From Platanthera guangdongensis (lineage: Eukaryota > Streptophyta > Magnoliopsida > Asparagales > Orchidaceae): a stretch of DNA of 64,000 nt. This document shows, one piece after another, positions 55,743-64,000 of the stretch. Under the pieces are notes generated by a model. That model saw only the letters and a list, made by a program, of their open reading frames with translations. It searched no databases and had not been told where the DNA came from. The stretch lies in contig CM077155.1 of the NCBI GenBank assembly GCA_039583875.1, positions 7,366,043 to 7,430,042 on the forward strand, read 5' to 3'. Position numbers and translations under genes: made by a program. Positions within the stretch are counted from its first letter, which is position 1, and the number at the start of each line of letters is the position of its first letter.

Positions 55743-56913
55743 TACATAAAAGAGAACTAATTTAACTTGCAACTAGTGCACTGTAGAAGATTATAACAAG
55801 TAAGAAAAAGTTCATAAACTAGAGGAAAAGAAAAAGTAGAAAAGAAGCTAAGAAGAAATGAGCGCATCATAACTTAATCACCTCAACCTCAGATCCTCAA
55901 AACCAAGTGCTAGGAGGATTTAGTTATTCATGAAGTAGTAGTTAACAAAAACTATATGAAGAAGATGCATAATAAGAAAGAGAGAAAGAGAAAGGGAATA
56001 TCAAACTATTTTATTTCTTATTGTGTAGCAGTCACAAACAGGACATAGGGACATTACAAAAAGAGTTTCCAAATAAATCACAAGTGTGATAAAAACGATT
56101 GCAAGAAAGTTTAAAAACGAAAACATTGAACTAAAAATACTCTGAACTATACTCTCATTAGCACCTTACAAGACTACCATCTGGAAAATGAAATTACAGC
56201 ACTGTTACAACACTTGCATGAAATGAAAAGCCAAGAAGGCTTGAAATAAAATAAAGAGAGAGAGAAAGCAAAGAACACTTAAAAAGGCTTCAAAAATCTG
56301 ATTTGCAGCACCTCCCCTCTCAAATCTGCATGCCCAACCCTTGGAGATGGGCTCAATTTATAGGAATTTTCGGGATTGGTCACGCCCCCCTTACACGACC
56401 GGGTCGGGCGTCTACCTGGGGTGTGACACATTCGTGTGACTTTTTTGGCTGAAATTGAATGCTGGAGGTGACGGGCGTGTAAGACGGGCGTGTAAGACGG
56501 GCGTGTAAGACGTGCGTGTAAGCTGCGACGTGATGGTGGAGCGGGAAAAAGTCATGCTGCGTTGATTCCTCGGGACTTGGAGACACGCCTCGGCAACACG
56601 CCCGTGTCGGTGTTACACGGGCGTGACCGAGGATGTGTAAACTTAATTTCCCTGAAATTCGATCTCGGACCGATAACTTCATTCCATCTGGGTTACACGC
56701 CCTAGGTACACACGTCCGGATAGGGCGTGACCTTGGGGCGTGTAACAGCAAAAATTGGCTGAAAGCCTTGAAAAGTTGTAAAAAAAGAAAACGCATTCGT
56801 GACAATAATACATACAAAAGAAGGTCAATATATAAACTTACAAGACATGATTTATGCTTTAAAAACCTGAAAATACCCTAATATTTTTGACAACAAATCG
56901 TACTATCAAGCGG

Positions 56914-58131
56914 CCGCCGGCCACCCTCCTCTTTGGTCGCCGCCCTGCGGCCAAGGAGCGGCTGCCGACCGCCCTCCTCCTTGGTCGCCGCCCTGCGACC
57001 AAGGTGCGGCCGTCGACCGCCCTCCTCCTTGGACGTCGCCCTACATCCAAGGAGCGGCCAAGGAGCGGTCGTCGGCCGCCCTTCTCCTAGGTCGACGCCT
57101 TGCGGCCAAGGAGTGGCTGTCGGCCACCCTCCTCCTTGGTCGCCGCCTTGCGGCCAAGGCTCAGCCGTCGACCGCCCTTCTCCTTGGCCACCGCCTTGCG
57201 GCTAAGTAGCGGTCGTCGACCGCCCTCCTCCTTGGTCGTCGGCGGCGTTCCTCCCTTCACCGGCGAACTTGGCGATGAGTACGGCGACCGCCTGTGGAGG
57301 TCGCCCCCCCCCCCCCCCCCCCCCCCCCCACCATCTGATCGGTGGGGGTGGGGCATTCTCGGGTCGTCTGATTCACGCATAACCACTCACTAACCGTCAG
57401 GTTAGTGGGGAGGAATTTGATTAATATTTTATTATTAATTAAATGGTCTCCCGATAGCTGGATGCGCTCATTTAAATATATACTAAAATCATTTATGCAG
57501 GTAGTTATGGTGTGTGGATAACCGCGTAACCACCGTAACCACCTCATGAAGCCTATAAAAGGAGTCTCAGGGCTCCTCATTTCCTAACCTTTTCCTCTGA
57601 GTCTTCTTCTTTCTCAAGTGGAAGTTTTGCCGAATTCCTCATACGAACAGCACCGAGCCGCACCTGAGTCACACCCAAGCTACAAGTGGGCCGAGCCAAA
57701 GCCACCAGGACTCAGCAAACCGTTCAAGTCTCAAGCAGCCTCCGCAAGTAACTCCAAGTGCTCTCTTCCGCATCCAAATTCCGCAAACTGCTAACAACAG
57801 ACCAGCAGCGCAAAGCGCAAGTTGTAACTATTCCCGGCACGACGGCATGTCGTCCGCCGCGCGCAAAGTACTCTCTCACCCCCGAAGTTGTAACGAGAGG
57901 TGGTCGGTCACCCTCGACTTCACCAACAAGCAGTAACAACCCAGTAAGTGGACTTTGAGCGGCACAGATTCGGTCACGTGATTTTTTTACCAAGTTGAGT
58001 GGTTTTTTCACGTTAAAACTGCTCATGTACAATCAGCTTACTCATTTGGCTGTGTGCGCGCTGACCGTTCCGAGAGCTAAGACGGTCCAGATTTTACCAG
58101 CCCGACCGGAACGTCGAGTTAGTCCGCAACA
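56914..58131 (+). repeat. X LTR fragment, duplicate copy
   Basis: Parallels 44857-46058, with GGCCAAGGAGCGG units, TATA candidate at 57553-57560 and CAACA end. Confidence 0.8.
57304..57329. repeat. 26-base C homopolymer
   Basis: Uninterrupted C run on the plus strand; only 11 Cs at the same place in the other copy (45247-45257). Confidence 0.95.
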
Positions 58132-58640
58132 ATATACATATTAAAATGTCCGTAAAAATACACACATTAATATTCGGTTAATTATTTCTATAAAAAAAAT
58201 TAAAATTTTAGCAAAAAATTCATTTTTTTTAAAAATCCAGCACCTCCGATGCTCTCCATATAGAATTATTTTCCCAAATTTTTAGGGACAAATTAAGCAG
58301 TCAAAATGTTAAGAAAATAAGGAATCCTACCTATCCAATCTTCTACCTATCCAACCTAAACTGTCTCGTGCACGGATGCTGTTCTCCTCCATTCCTTTTC
58401 CCTCTTCACGCGTTTGGCTTCAGCACTGTCTGTTTCTCTTGCTTCTTCCCATTCTTAATTCTCCCCCTCTTTTTCCCCCCTTAATCTGTTCCATTGCAGA
58501 ATGTGAAGAACTTCTGCGATTCTTCAATAATCCATTAATTAAGGTGCGTTTATCTGTTCTCTTCCATTGCAGAATGCTTGTTCTTCAACTCGATCAATGA
58601 TTCCGAAGCTTTAGGGCACAGGATATGGTCTGCCCTGTTA
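58132..58640. other. Duplicate of the X flank, no gene recognised
   Basis: Same as 46059-46565 with scattered differences. Confidence 0.6.
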
Positions 58641-59053
58641 GGCTTCGTTTGATTCAGCGGTGGCGTGAGCAAGCGGCGGGTGAAATCGGAGAGTTCGAAC
58701 CGGAGGTCGTTTGTTTTCCCGCCGTGGCGGTAGCAGACGGAGAAAACGTCGTCGGAGGCCGTTTGTTTTCCCGCCATCCGGCGGCGTTTGCTCCAAACGC
58801 CCGGCGAAAACGGCTTACCAAACGAAGCCTTAGGCTATATTTGGTTTGGCGGTGGCGGGTGCATCCGGTGGGTCGAAGCGCTACTTTGGAACCGGAGGGG
58901 GAGGGGTGGGGGTCGAAACGGGGCGGATCAGGTCCGTTTTCTCCTTGTTGCGGGTGCAAACGGAGCAAACGCGCCGCGACGGCCGTTTGTTTACCAGCCG
59001 TCCGGTAGCATTTGCTCCAAACGGAGGCGGCGAAACGCCGAACAAACGAAGCC
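58641..59053. mobile_element. Paired PIF/Harbinger-like MITEs, copy B
   Basis: Units 58641-58829 and 58833-59053, separated by TTA, with TTA at 58638-58640 and TAA after the right unit. Same structure as 46566-46977. Confidence 0.75.
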
Positions 59054-59137
59054 TAAACTTCTTCCAATCTCTAAAAGTTTAGGTCTTCAGACTTTCTCCA
59101 GAATCCTGATCAGGAACTGTTTGTTTCTTGCTTTATG

Positions 59138-59639
59138 ATAGAACATACACTACGATCTAAACGAACTATTTATTGATTGACCAACGGTGAAGAGATGGGC
59201 GGAAGGCGCGACGGAAATAGAGGGCGCCACGGGCGGCGAGATTTAAACTTAGATAAAACATTAGGTACAAACTATCCAAACAGTGTACTCCTTTTTATCA
59301 TTGTTTTTATAAAATCTCTTCAAACCAAAATTTTCAATAAGCAGTTTATTTATCATCGCAATGTAATCCAAACAGAACCGAAATCTATTCGGATGATACT
59401 ATGTTGGACAAAATCATCGGGCGTTAAACAGATTCATGAACACCGGCGCTCTTATTTTGGGAATAATCCCTCTCTTCGCTTCCCAACACCTTTATTAGAA
59501 TTGACGCCCTTTTTTAATAAAAATGAGATTAAATAAATTTATCTATATCTCTCCCCTACTTCCAAAGTTATTTGGATTAGTTTGCCAATGTTGCCATTAA
59601 TGCTCATGATTTCAAGGGGACAAGTTCGAGTTTTTCTGT
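59138..59639. other. No gene or repeat recognised
   Basis: About 500 bp with no convincing ORF; not part of the duplication. Confidence 0.5.
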
Positions 59640-60000
59640 CTTAACATGAGTTGATGATTTCGCTCAAACAGCAACACGCTGCAAGATTAGGAAAGGAAAT
59701 ATTAGAAAATTTTAGGAAATATATGGGCTTACATATGGGCTTACATATGGGCTTTATACAACTCATACACATTAGATTATGTTTCAAAACCCCCTCAAAC
59801 TCATGATGATGAAAGTATGAGTTTGAAGAGCAATAGGAAATATCATAGTTCGCAGAAAGTCTAATAGTCAACCGGTGAGAGTTGTTGGATCGGGAACTCA
59901 TGTCTCTCAACAATATGCGTTTTGGTAAAGAAATCGGCAATCTGAAGCACAAACGAAATGTGGGGAAGTGAAATAACCTTGTTGAGATATTGTTGAAGAA
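59640..60000 (-). pseudogene. Remnant of a minus-strand copia 3' end
   Basis: On the minus strand, about 59950-59890 reads QIADFFTKTH, like the end of a copia RNase H, then decayed sequence. A GAGTTTGAGGGGG polypurine-like tract follows at about 59787-59803. The 150 bp left of it may be the start of its 3' LTR. Heavily decayed. Confidence 0.45.
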
Positions 60001-60135
60001 CATAGTGACTCTTGGGTGTGGTTCTCATCCGATGCGGAGAAAACCATCAAGCTTGTATGTATCGAGTTCGTAATGCGTCCTTGTGACTCCCGAGCGTTTC
60101 TGTTTCCTTCTTTCCTAAAATCTGACAAAATTTTT

Positions 60136-60167
60136 AATATATATATATACAAGCATGCATCATGCTT

Positions 60168-60239
<72 letters not shown>

Positions 60240-60297
60240 TAATAAAATAAAAAGCATGCGGATCATGCTTTCTATTAATATATATATATATATATAG
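60136..60297. repeat. TA microsatellite with AGCATG..CATGCT palindromes
   Basis: A (TA)n run of about 60 bp (60170-60231) and a second short run (60279-60296) are bordered by AAGCATGCATCATGCTTT at 60150 and AAAGCATGCGGATCATGC at 60251, related near-palindromes. Confidence 0.9.
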
Positions 60298-60904
60298 ATG
60301 TAGGATAACAGCTTGAGATAACATCAGCTAAGTAAGAAAAAAAAGGGGGGCATCGAGAGAATAACAGCCTGAGAGAGCGGAGAGGTTGCAGCTCCGTCAT
60401 CGCTGTTGCCGCCGCAGCCGCGTTATTGAAACGCCATCGCCGCGTTGTTGAAACGCTGCCATAGCCGCCTTTGTTTGGAGGCCGCCGCCACCGCCGTTGC
60501 TTCAGGAGTTCGGGCGTCGTACTACGACGTTGATGTGATCACGCTGCACGAATCAAGAAGGTTCACTGGAGAGGATTTCTTAAATCCTCCATTTGTTCAT
60601 ATTGGGTATTTTTGTATTCTATTATATATCATTTGTGTAGCGACGTGGTGAAGATCCTTTGTGGATCGAGGAAGGAAGCCTGTAAATTTTTTCCGTGTCT
60701 TTATACACGTTCTAGTGGAGGCTTTTCGGGTTGGACTCCGATCGTCCCGTGATTTTCACCCAACTGGGTTTCCACGTTAAAAATTCTTGTGTGTTGTCTT
60801 TATTCCATTTTTGTATTTGTACCCGCTAAAACGATCGTGCAGGTGCTCGCGCTAAATTAATTTGCAGGTGCTCAGGTCGGGTTTGCGTGCTCTCAAACCC
60901 AACA
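60298..60904 (+). repeat. Copia-4 5' LTR, left end not found
   Basis: The right end AAACCCAACA is fixed by the PBS. The LTR should start TGTTGG or similar; no clear start is visible, and the left limit given is arbitrary. The microsatellite may lie within it. Confidence 0.5.
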
Positions 60905-60906
60905 AG

Positions 60907-60918
60907 TGGTATCAGAGC
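60907..60918 (+). other. Primer-binding site of copia-4
   Basis: TGGTATCAGAGC, the canonical initiator-Met tRNA complement, two bases after the LTR. Confidence 0.93.
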
Positions 60919-60925
60919 GAGGTTG

Positions 60926-60972
60926 AGTGACAGAGCCGCTCAGTGACAGAGCCGCTCAGTGACAGAGCAGAT
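60926..60972 (+). repeat. Three 16-bp tandem repeats after the PBS
   Basis: GTGACAGAGCCGCTCA twice and a partial third (GTGACAGAGCAGATA). Confidence 0.9.
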
Positions 60973-61138
60973 ACCGGGCTGACCTTTGGGGTTTCAGGAC
61001 GAGTCGATCGGGATCTCAGGTGTGCAATTAGGAGTGGTAGTTTATGATCATTGGCCCATTGGCTATCCTCTCCAGTTGCATACTTTGAGATAGTCGACTC
61101 AAAGATCAGTGATCGGTCCGGTCAGTTGGCAGAGCAGA

Positions 61139-64000
61139 ATGGAGTCCTCATCAGGTTCGGAGCAGATGGTAAAGTTGAATGGTGTCAATTATCACCAGTG
61201 GCATCTACTGATGGAGGATCTGATATATATGAAAGGTTGGCATGCTCCTATTTTTGAGGAGATGCCAAAGGACATGGATCCGGCAAAATGGAAGGTGGAA
61301 CATCGGAAGTTGTGTGGGTTTATCAGACGGTTCGTGGAGCCGAACGTCTACAATCATGTGGTTAGCATCAATGATGCAAAGGATCTGTGGAAGACTCTCA
61401 AGACCTTGTATGTCAAGAGCACGAGCATCAACAAGTTATATTTGTTGAAGAAGCTTGGAGAGTTCAGATACCGGGAGGGCTCTCCTATTTTGGATCATGT
61501 CAACGAGTTATAGGGCATTATTGATCGTCTGACTGCTATGAAGGTGACATTCGAAGACGAGGTGAATGCATTGTGGCTTCTCAAGTCACTTCTAGACTCT
61601 TGGGAGATGGTCAGAGTTCCTCTGATCAATTCTTCCCCCTAGGGGATTGTTTCTATGAAGATCGCCAAGAGTGGGATCTTGAATGAGGAGGTGAGATGAA
61701 AGTATCAGGGGACTTCAGGCTCTTCTTCACAAGCTGGTGTTCTCTTTACCGAGTCCAGGGGGAGGGGAAGGAGTAAGAGCCGAGGAAGGAAGGAGGACAT
61801 GAGTCAGAGTAGGGGCAAGTTGAAGTCACGTTATCAGAACGTGGAATGCCACTACTACCATAAGAAGGGCCACATCAAGAAATTTTGTCATTCGTGGAAG
61901 AACGATTAGAAGAAGAAGAAGGGGATTGCCACTGAGGGCAAAGATGAGGGTCACACGGCAGCCCCCATTTCAACTGAGGAGGATGACGTCATTATTGTTG
62001 GCAACGACGTCACGGCTGCACTCTCGTGTGACGACCGATGTTGGATCGTTGACTCTGGAGCCTCTACGCATGTCTCCCACAATAGGGAGCTATTTGCCAC
62101 TTACACCACTCATGACTATGGGGTGCTGAGGTTGGGCAATGGGGATACGTCTAAGGTACTTGGGCGTGGAGACATGCATTTGAAGACGAGCACTGGAGCC
62201 TTACTAGTTCTGAGGGATGTGCGGCATGTGCCAGACATCTGTTTCAATCTCATTTCTGTTGGCAGACTTTGAGACAAAGGACACCTGAGTGTCTTTGGAG
62301 GAGACTTCTGGAAGCTGATCAGGGGATCACTTGTGATGACCAGGGGTTATAGAGATTCTGGACTATACTACATGGAGGGGAGGCCTGAAGCTGCTCAGGC
62401 CAACTCCATCAGGGATGAGGCATCCACTTTTTTATGGCACAGGAGGCTAGCACACATTAGCCAGAATGGTTTGGGATGCCTGGCGAAGAAAAAGTTGATT
62501 TGTGACATTTCTGGTGATCATTTGGAGAGGTGTGACCACTGCATGGCTGAGAAACAGAATAGGATTTCATTTCACAGCCACACGTCCACCAGGAGATCAG
62601 AGCCATTGGAGCTAGTTCACACTGATGTTTGCGGACCTCTGAAGGTCCAGACTAGAGGAGGAGCTTTGTACTTTGTTACTTTCATTGACGATCATTCGAG
62701 GAATCTTTGGGTCTATGCTATTAAGAGCAAGGATCAGGTCCTCGATACTTTCAGGAGATTCCATGCTGAGGTGGAGAGACAGCTTGGGAAGAAGCTGAGA
62801 TGCATCAGGTCTGACAACAGGGGAGAATATATTGCTCCATTTGACGAGTACTGCAGGTACCATGGTATCCGACATGAGAAGACCCCGTCGAAGACGCCGC
62901 AGCTGAATGGCGTAGCTGAGAGGATGAATCGGACACTGTTGGAGAGGATTCGGTGCATGCTATCTGAGTCGAAACTACCAGGGATGTTTTGGGGCGAGGC
63001 TCTTCTTACTGTCGTGCATGTCATCAACCTCTCGCCGAGTTCAGCCTTGTAGGAGGATGTTCCAGATAGGGTCTGGTATGGGAAAGACCCCTCTTACAGT
63101 CACTTGCGGGTATTTGGCTGCAAAGCCTTTGTGCACGTCCCCAGGGACGAGAGATCGAAGTTGGATTCGAAGACCCGGCAGTGTATTTTCTTGGGGTACG
63201 ACTACAGTGGAGAGTTTGGGTACAGGTTCTTTGATCCAGTTGAGAAGAAGCTTGTATGTAGCCGTGATGTTGTTTTTTGTGAGGATCAGACTGTTGGTGA
63301 TCCTGAGGGTACTGTTGAATTGGAGGTTGACTCTCGTACTGCTGCGGAGTCACCCATGGTTGGAGCTGAGGATACTGAGGAGGCTATTGAGCCTGAGCCA
63401 ACACAGGGTACTGATGCCCTTCCAGATCATGATATCACCACTGATGGTGAACCAGTAATCGCTGAGGATATTGCTGATGATGTACCTGCACCGGCCTCGG
63501 AGCCGGCCCTACGGAGGTCTGATCGAGTCAGGCACCCGTCCACTAGATATTCTGCATCAGAGTTCATACTGCTGACTGATGCGGGGGAGCCTGAGAGCTA
63601 TGACGAGGCTGTGGAGAGTACTGAGAAGCATTAGTGGATGGCTGCTATGCAGGAGGAGATGCAGTCGCTGCAGAAGAACCACACATATGACTTGGTGAGA
63701 TTGCCTAAGGGCAAGAAGGCCTTGAAGAATCGGTGGATTTTCAGGATAAAACAGGGAGACTCCTCCACACCTCCCAGATACAAGGCCAGGTTGGTGGTGA
63801 AGGGTTTTGGACAGCGACAGGGTGTTGACTTCGATGAGATCTTCTCACCTGTGGTGAAGATGTCATCTACTCGTGTTGTACTTGGTCTCGCTGCGAGGCT
63901 CGACTTGGAGATAGAGCGGATGGATGTCAAGACCGCTTTTTGCATGGCGATCTTGAGGAGGAGCTATACATGGTGTAGCCTGAGGGTTTCAGTGTCAGAG
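61139..64000 (+). pseudogene. Copia-4 gag-pol (Tork/Tnt1-like), 3' end outside window
   Basis: A single frame runs from Met 61139 to about 63943, broken only by stops: TAG 61511, TAG 61640, TGA 61697, TAG 61907, TGA 62270, TAG 63050, TAG 63632. A one-base loss in a T run at about 63943 then shifts the frame, and a TAG at 63976 lies in the new frame. Domains are the Gag core (LNGVNYHQWHLLMEDLIYMK), an altered knuckle (CHYYHKKGHIKKFC, second Cys replaced by Tyr), and protease WIVDSGAS at about 62041-62064. They continue with integrase zinc residues (LWHRRLAHI...CDHCMAEK), the DDE core (HTDVCGPL, RSDNRGEY, NGVAERMNR), an acidic linker and the RT N-terminus (YKARLVVKGF, DVKTAF). Single-frame gag-pol and these motifs fit the Tork/Tnt1 group. 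Confidence 0.9.

Larger units (their letters stand above)
52603..56908 (-). repeat. Athila B 5' LTR split by a solo LTR
   Basis: 2102 bp after removal of 53539-55742; TGATATAAAA start and ACTATCA end. It is visibly closer to the 42761-44851 LTR than that is to 33335-35434. Confidence 0.9.
51122..59137. repeat. Segmental duplication, copy B
   Basis: Corresponds to 41275-47060 with the 2204-bp solo LTR plus target duplication added. It ends at TTATGAT, after which it no longer matches copy A. Confidence 0.85.

Noticed and set aside
59907..60297. Frames with runs of Ile-Tyr near 60200
   Set aside because: Translation of the TA microsatellite.
59883..60904. TGTTGGATCGGG at 59883 as the start of the copia-4 LTR
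   Set aside because: That stretch reads on the minus strand as the end of another copia RNase H, so it predates or flanks the LTR.

Overview
The window is a piece of a large flowering-plant (angiosperm) nuclear genome, probably repeat-rich heterochromatin. It is built almost entirely of nested LTR retrotransposons of plant-specific lineages: Ty1/copia SIRE-like and Tork/Tnt1-like, and Ty3/gypsy Tekay/Del chromovirus, Athila and Tat. I found no intact host protein gene, rRNA or tRNA gene. The species cannot be named from sequence alone.

Layout from left to right. (1) 1-4377: a minus-strand copia element (copia-1) lacking a recognisable gag, inserted in the 3' LTR of a SIRE-like copia element. 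(2) 4378-26330: the SIRE-like element, minus strand, with gag-pol, an envelope-like third ORF, and dense clusters of the 10-bp palindrome GTGTCGACAC. Its 5' LTR is split by (3) a complete Tekay-like gypsy element at 15638-25491, with 5-bp target duplications GTGTC and LTRs that differ at about 1.3% of sites. (4) 26331-28295: the 3' end of a plus-strand copia element (copia-3) that the SIRE element interrupted. (5) 28296-33334 plus 44857-46058: a degenerate Tat-type gypsy element (element X) with gag/protease remnants, tandem repeats, an antisense intron-containing gene and an LTR split by (6) an Athila element (33335-44851, minus strand). (7) 46059-49711: flanking DNA with paired MITEs, a second MITE and a copia LTR with primer-binding site. 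(8) 49712-51065: part of a Tekay-related LTR. (9) 51122-59137: a second copy of the Athila gag/LTR, X-LTR and flank (segmental duplication), now carrying a solo Tekay-like LTR (53539-55737, target duplication AAAAG). (10) 59138-64000: unassigned DNA, a minus copia remnant, a TA microsatellite and the 5' part of a Tork-like copia element (copia-4) whose gag-pol is open in one frame except for stop codons.

Insertion order can be read from the nesting. X came first, then Athila and copia-3 into X, SIRE into copia-3, and Tekay and copia-1 into SIRE. Hand-counted LTR divergences agree: Athila about 5% (sampled over 190 bp), SIRE about 2.5%, Tekay about 1.3%.

The most interesting signal is a 90-bp GT-AG intron at the gag/protease junction of the Tekay element. 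Unspliced RNA would stop three codons after the junction and give Gag only. Spliced RNA would run from Gag into protease and reverse transcriptase in frame. A second intron with perfect consensus ends lies in the antisense gene of X. All coordinates of element ends come from TG..CA termini, primer-binding sites, polypurine tracts and target duplications read by eye.
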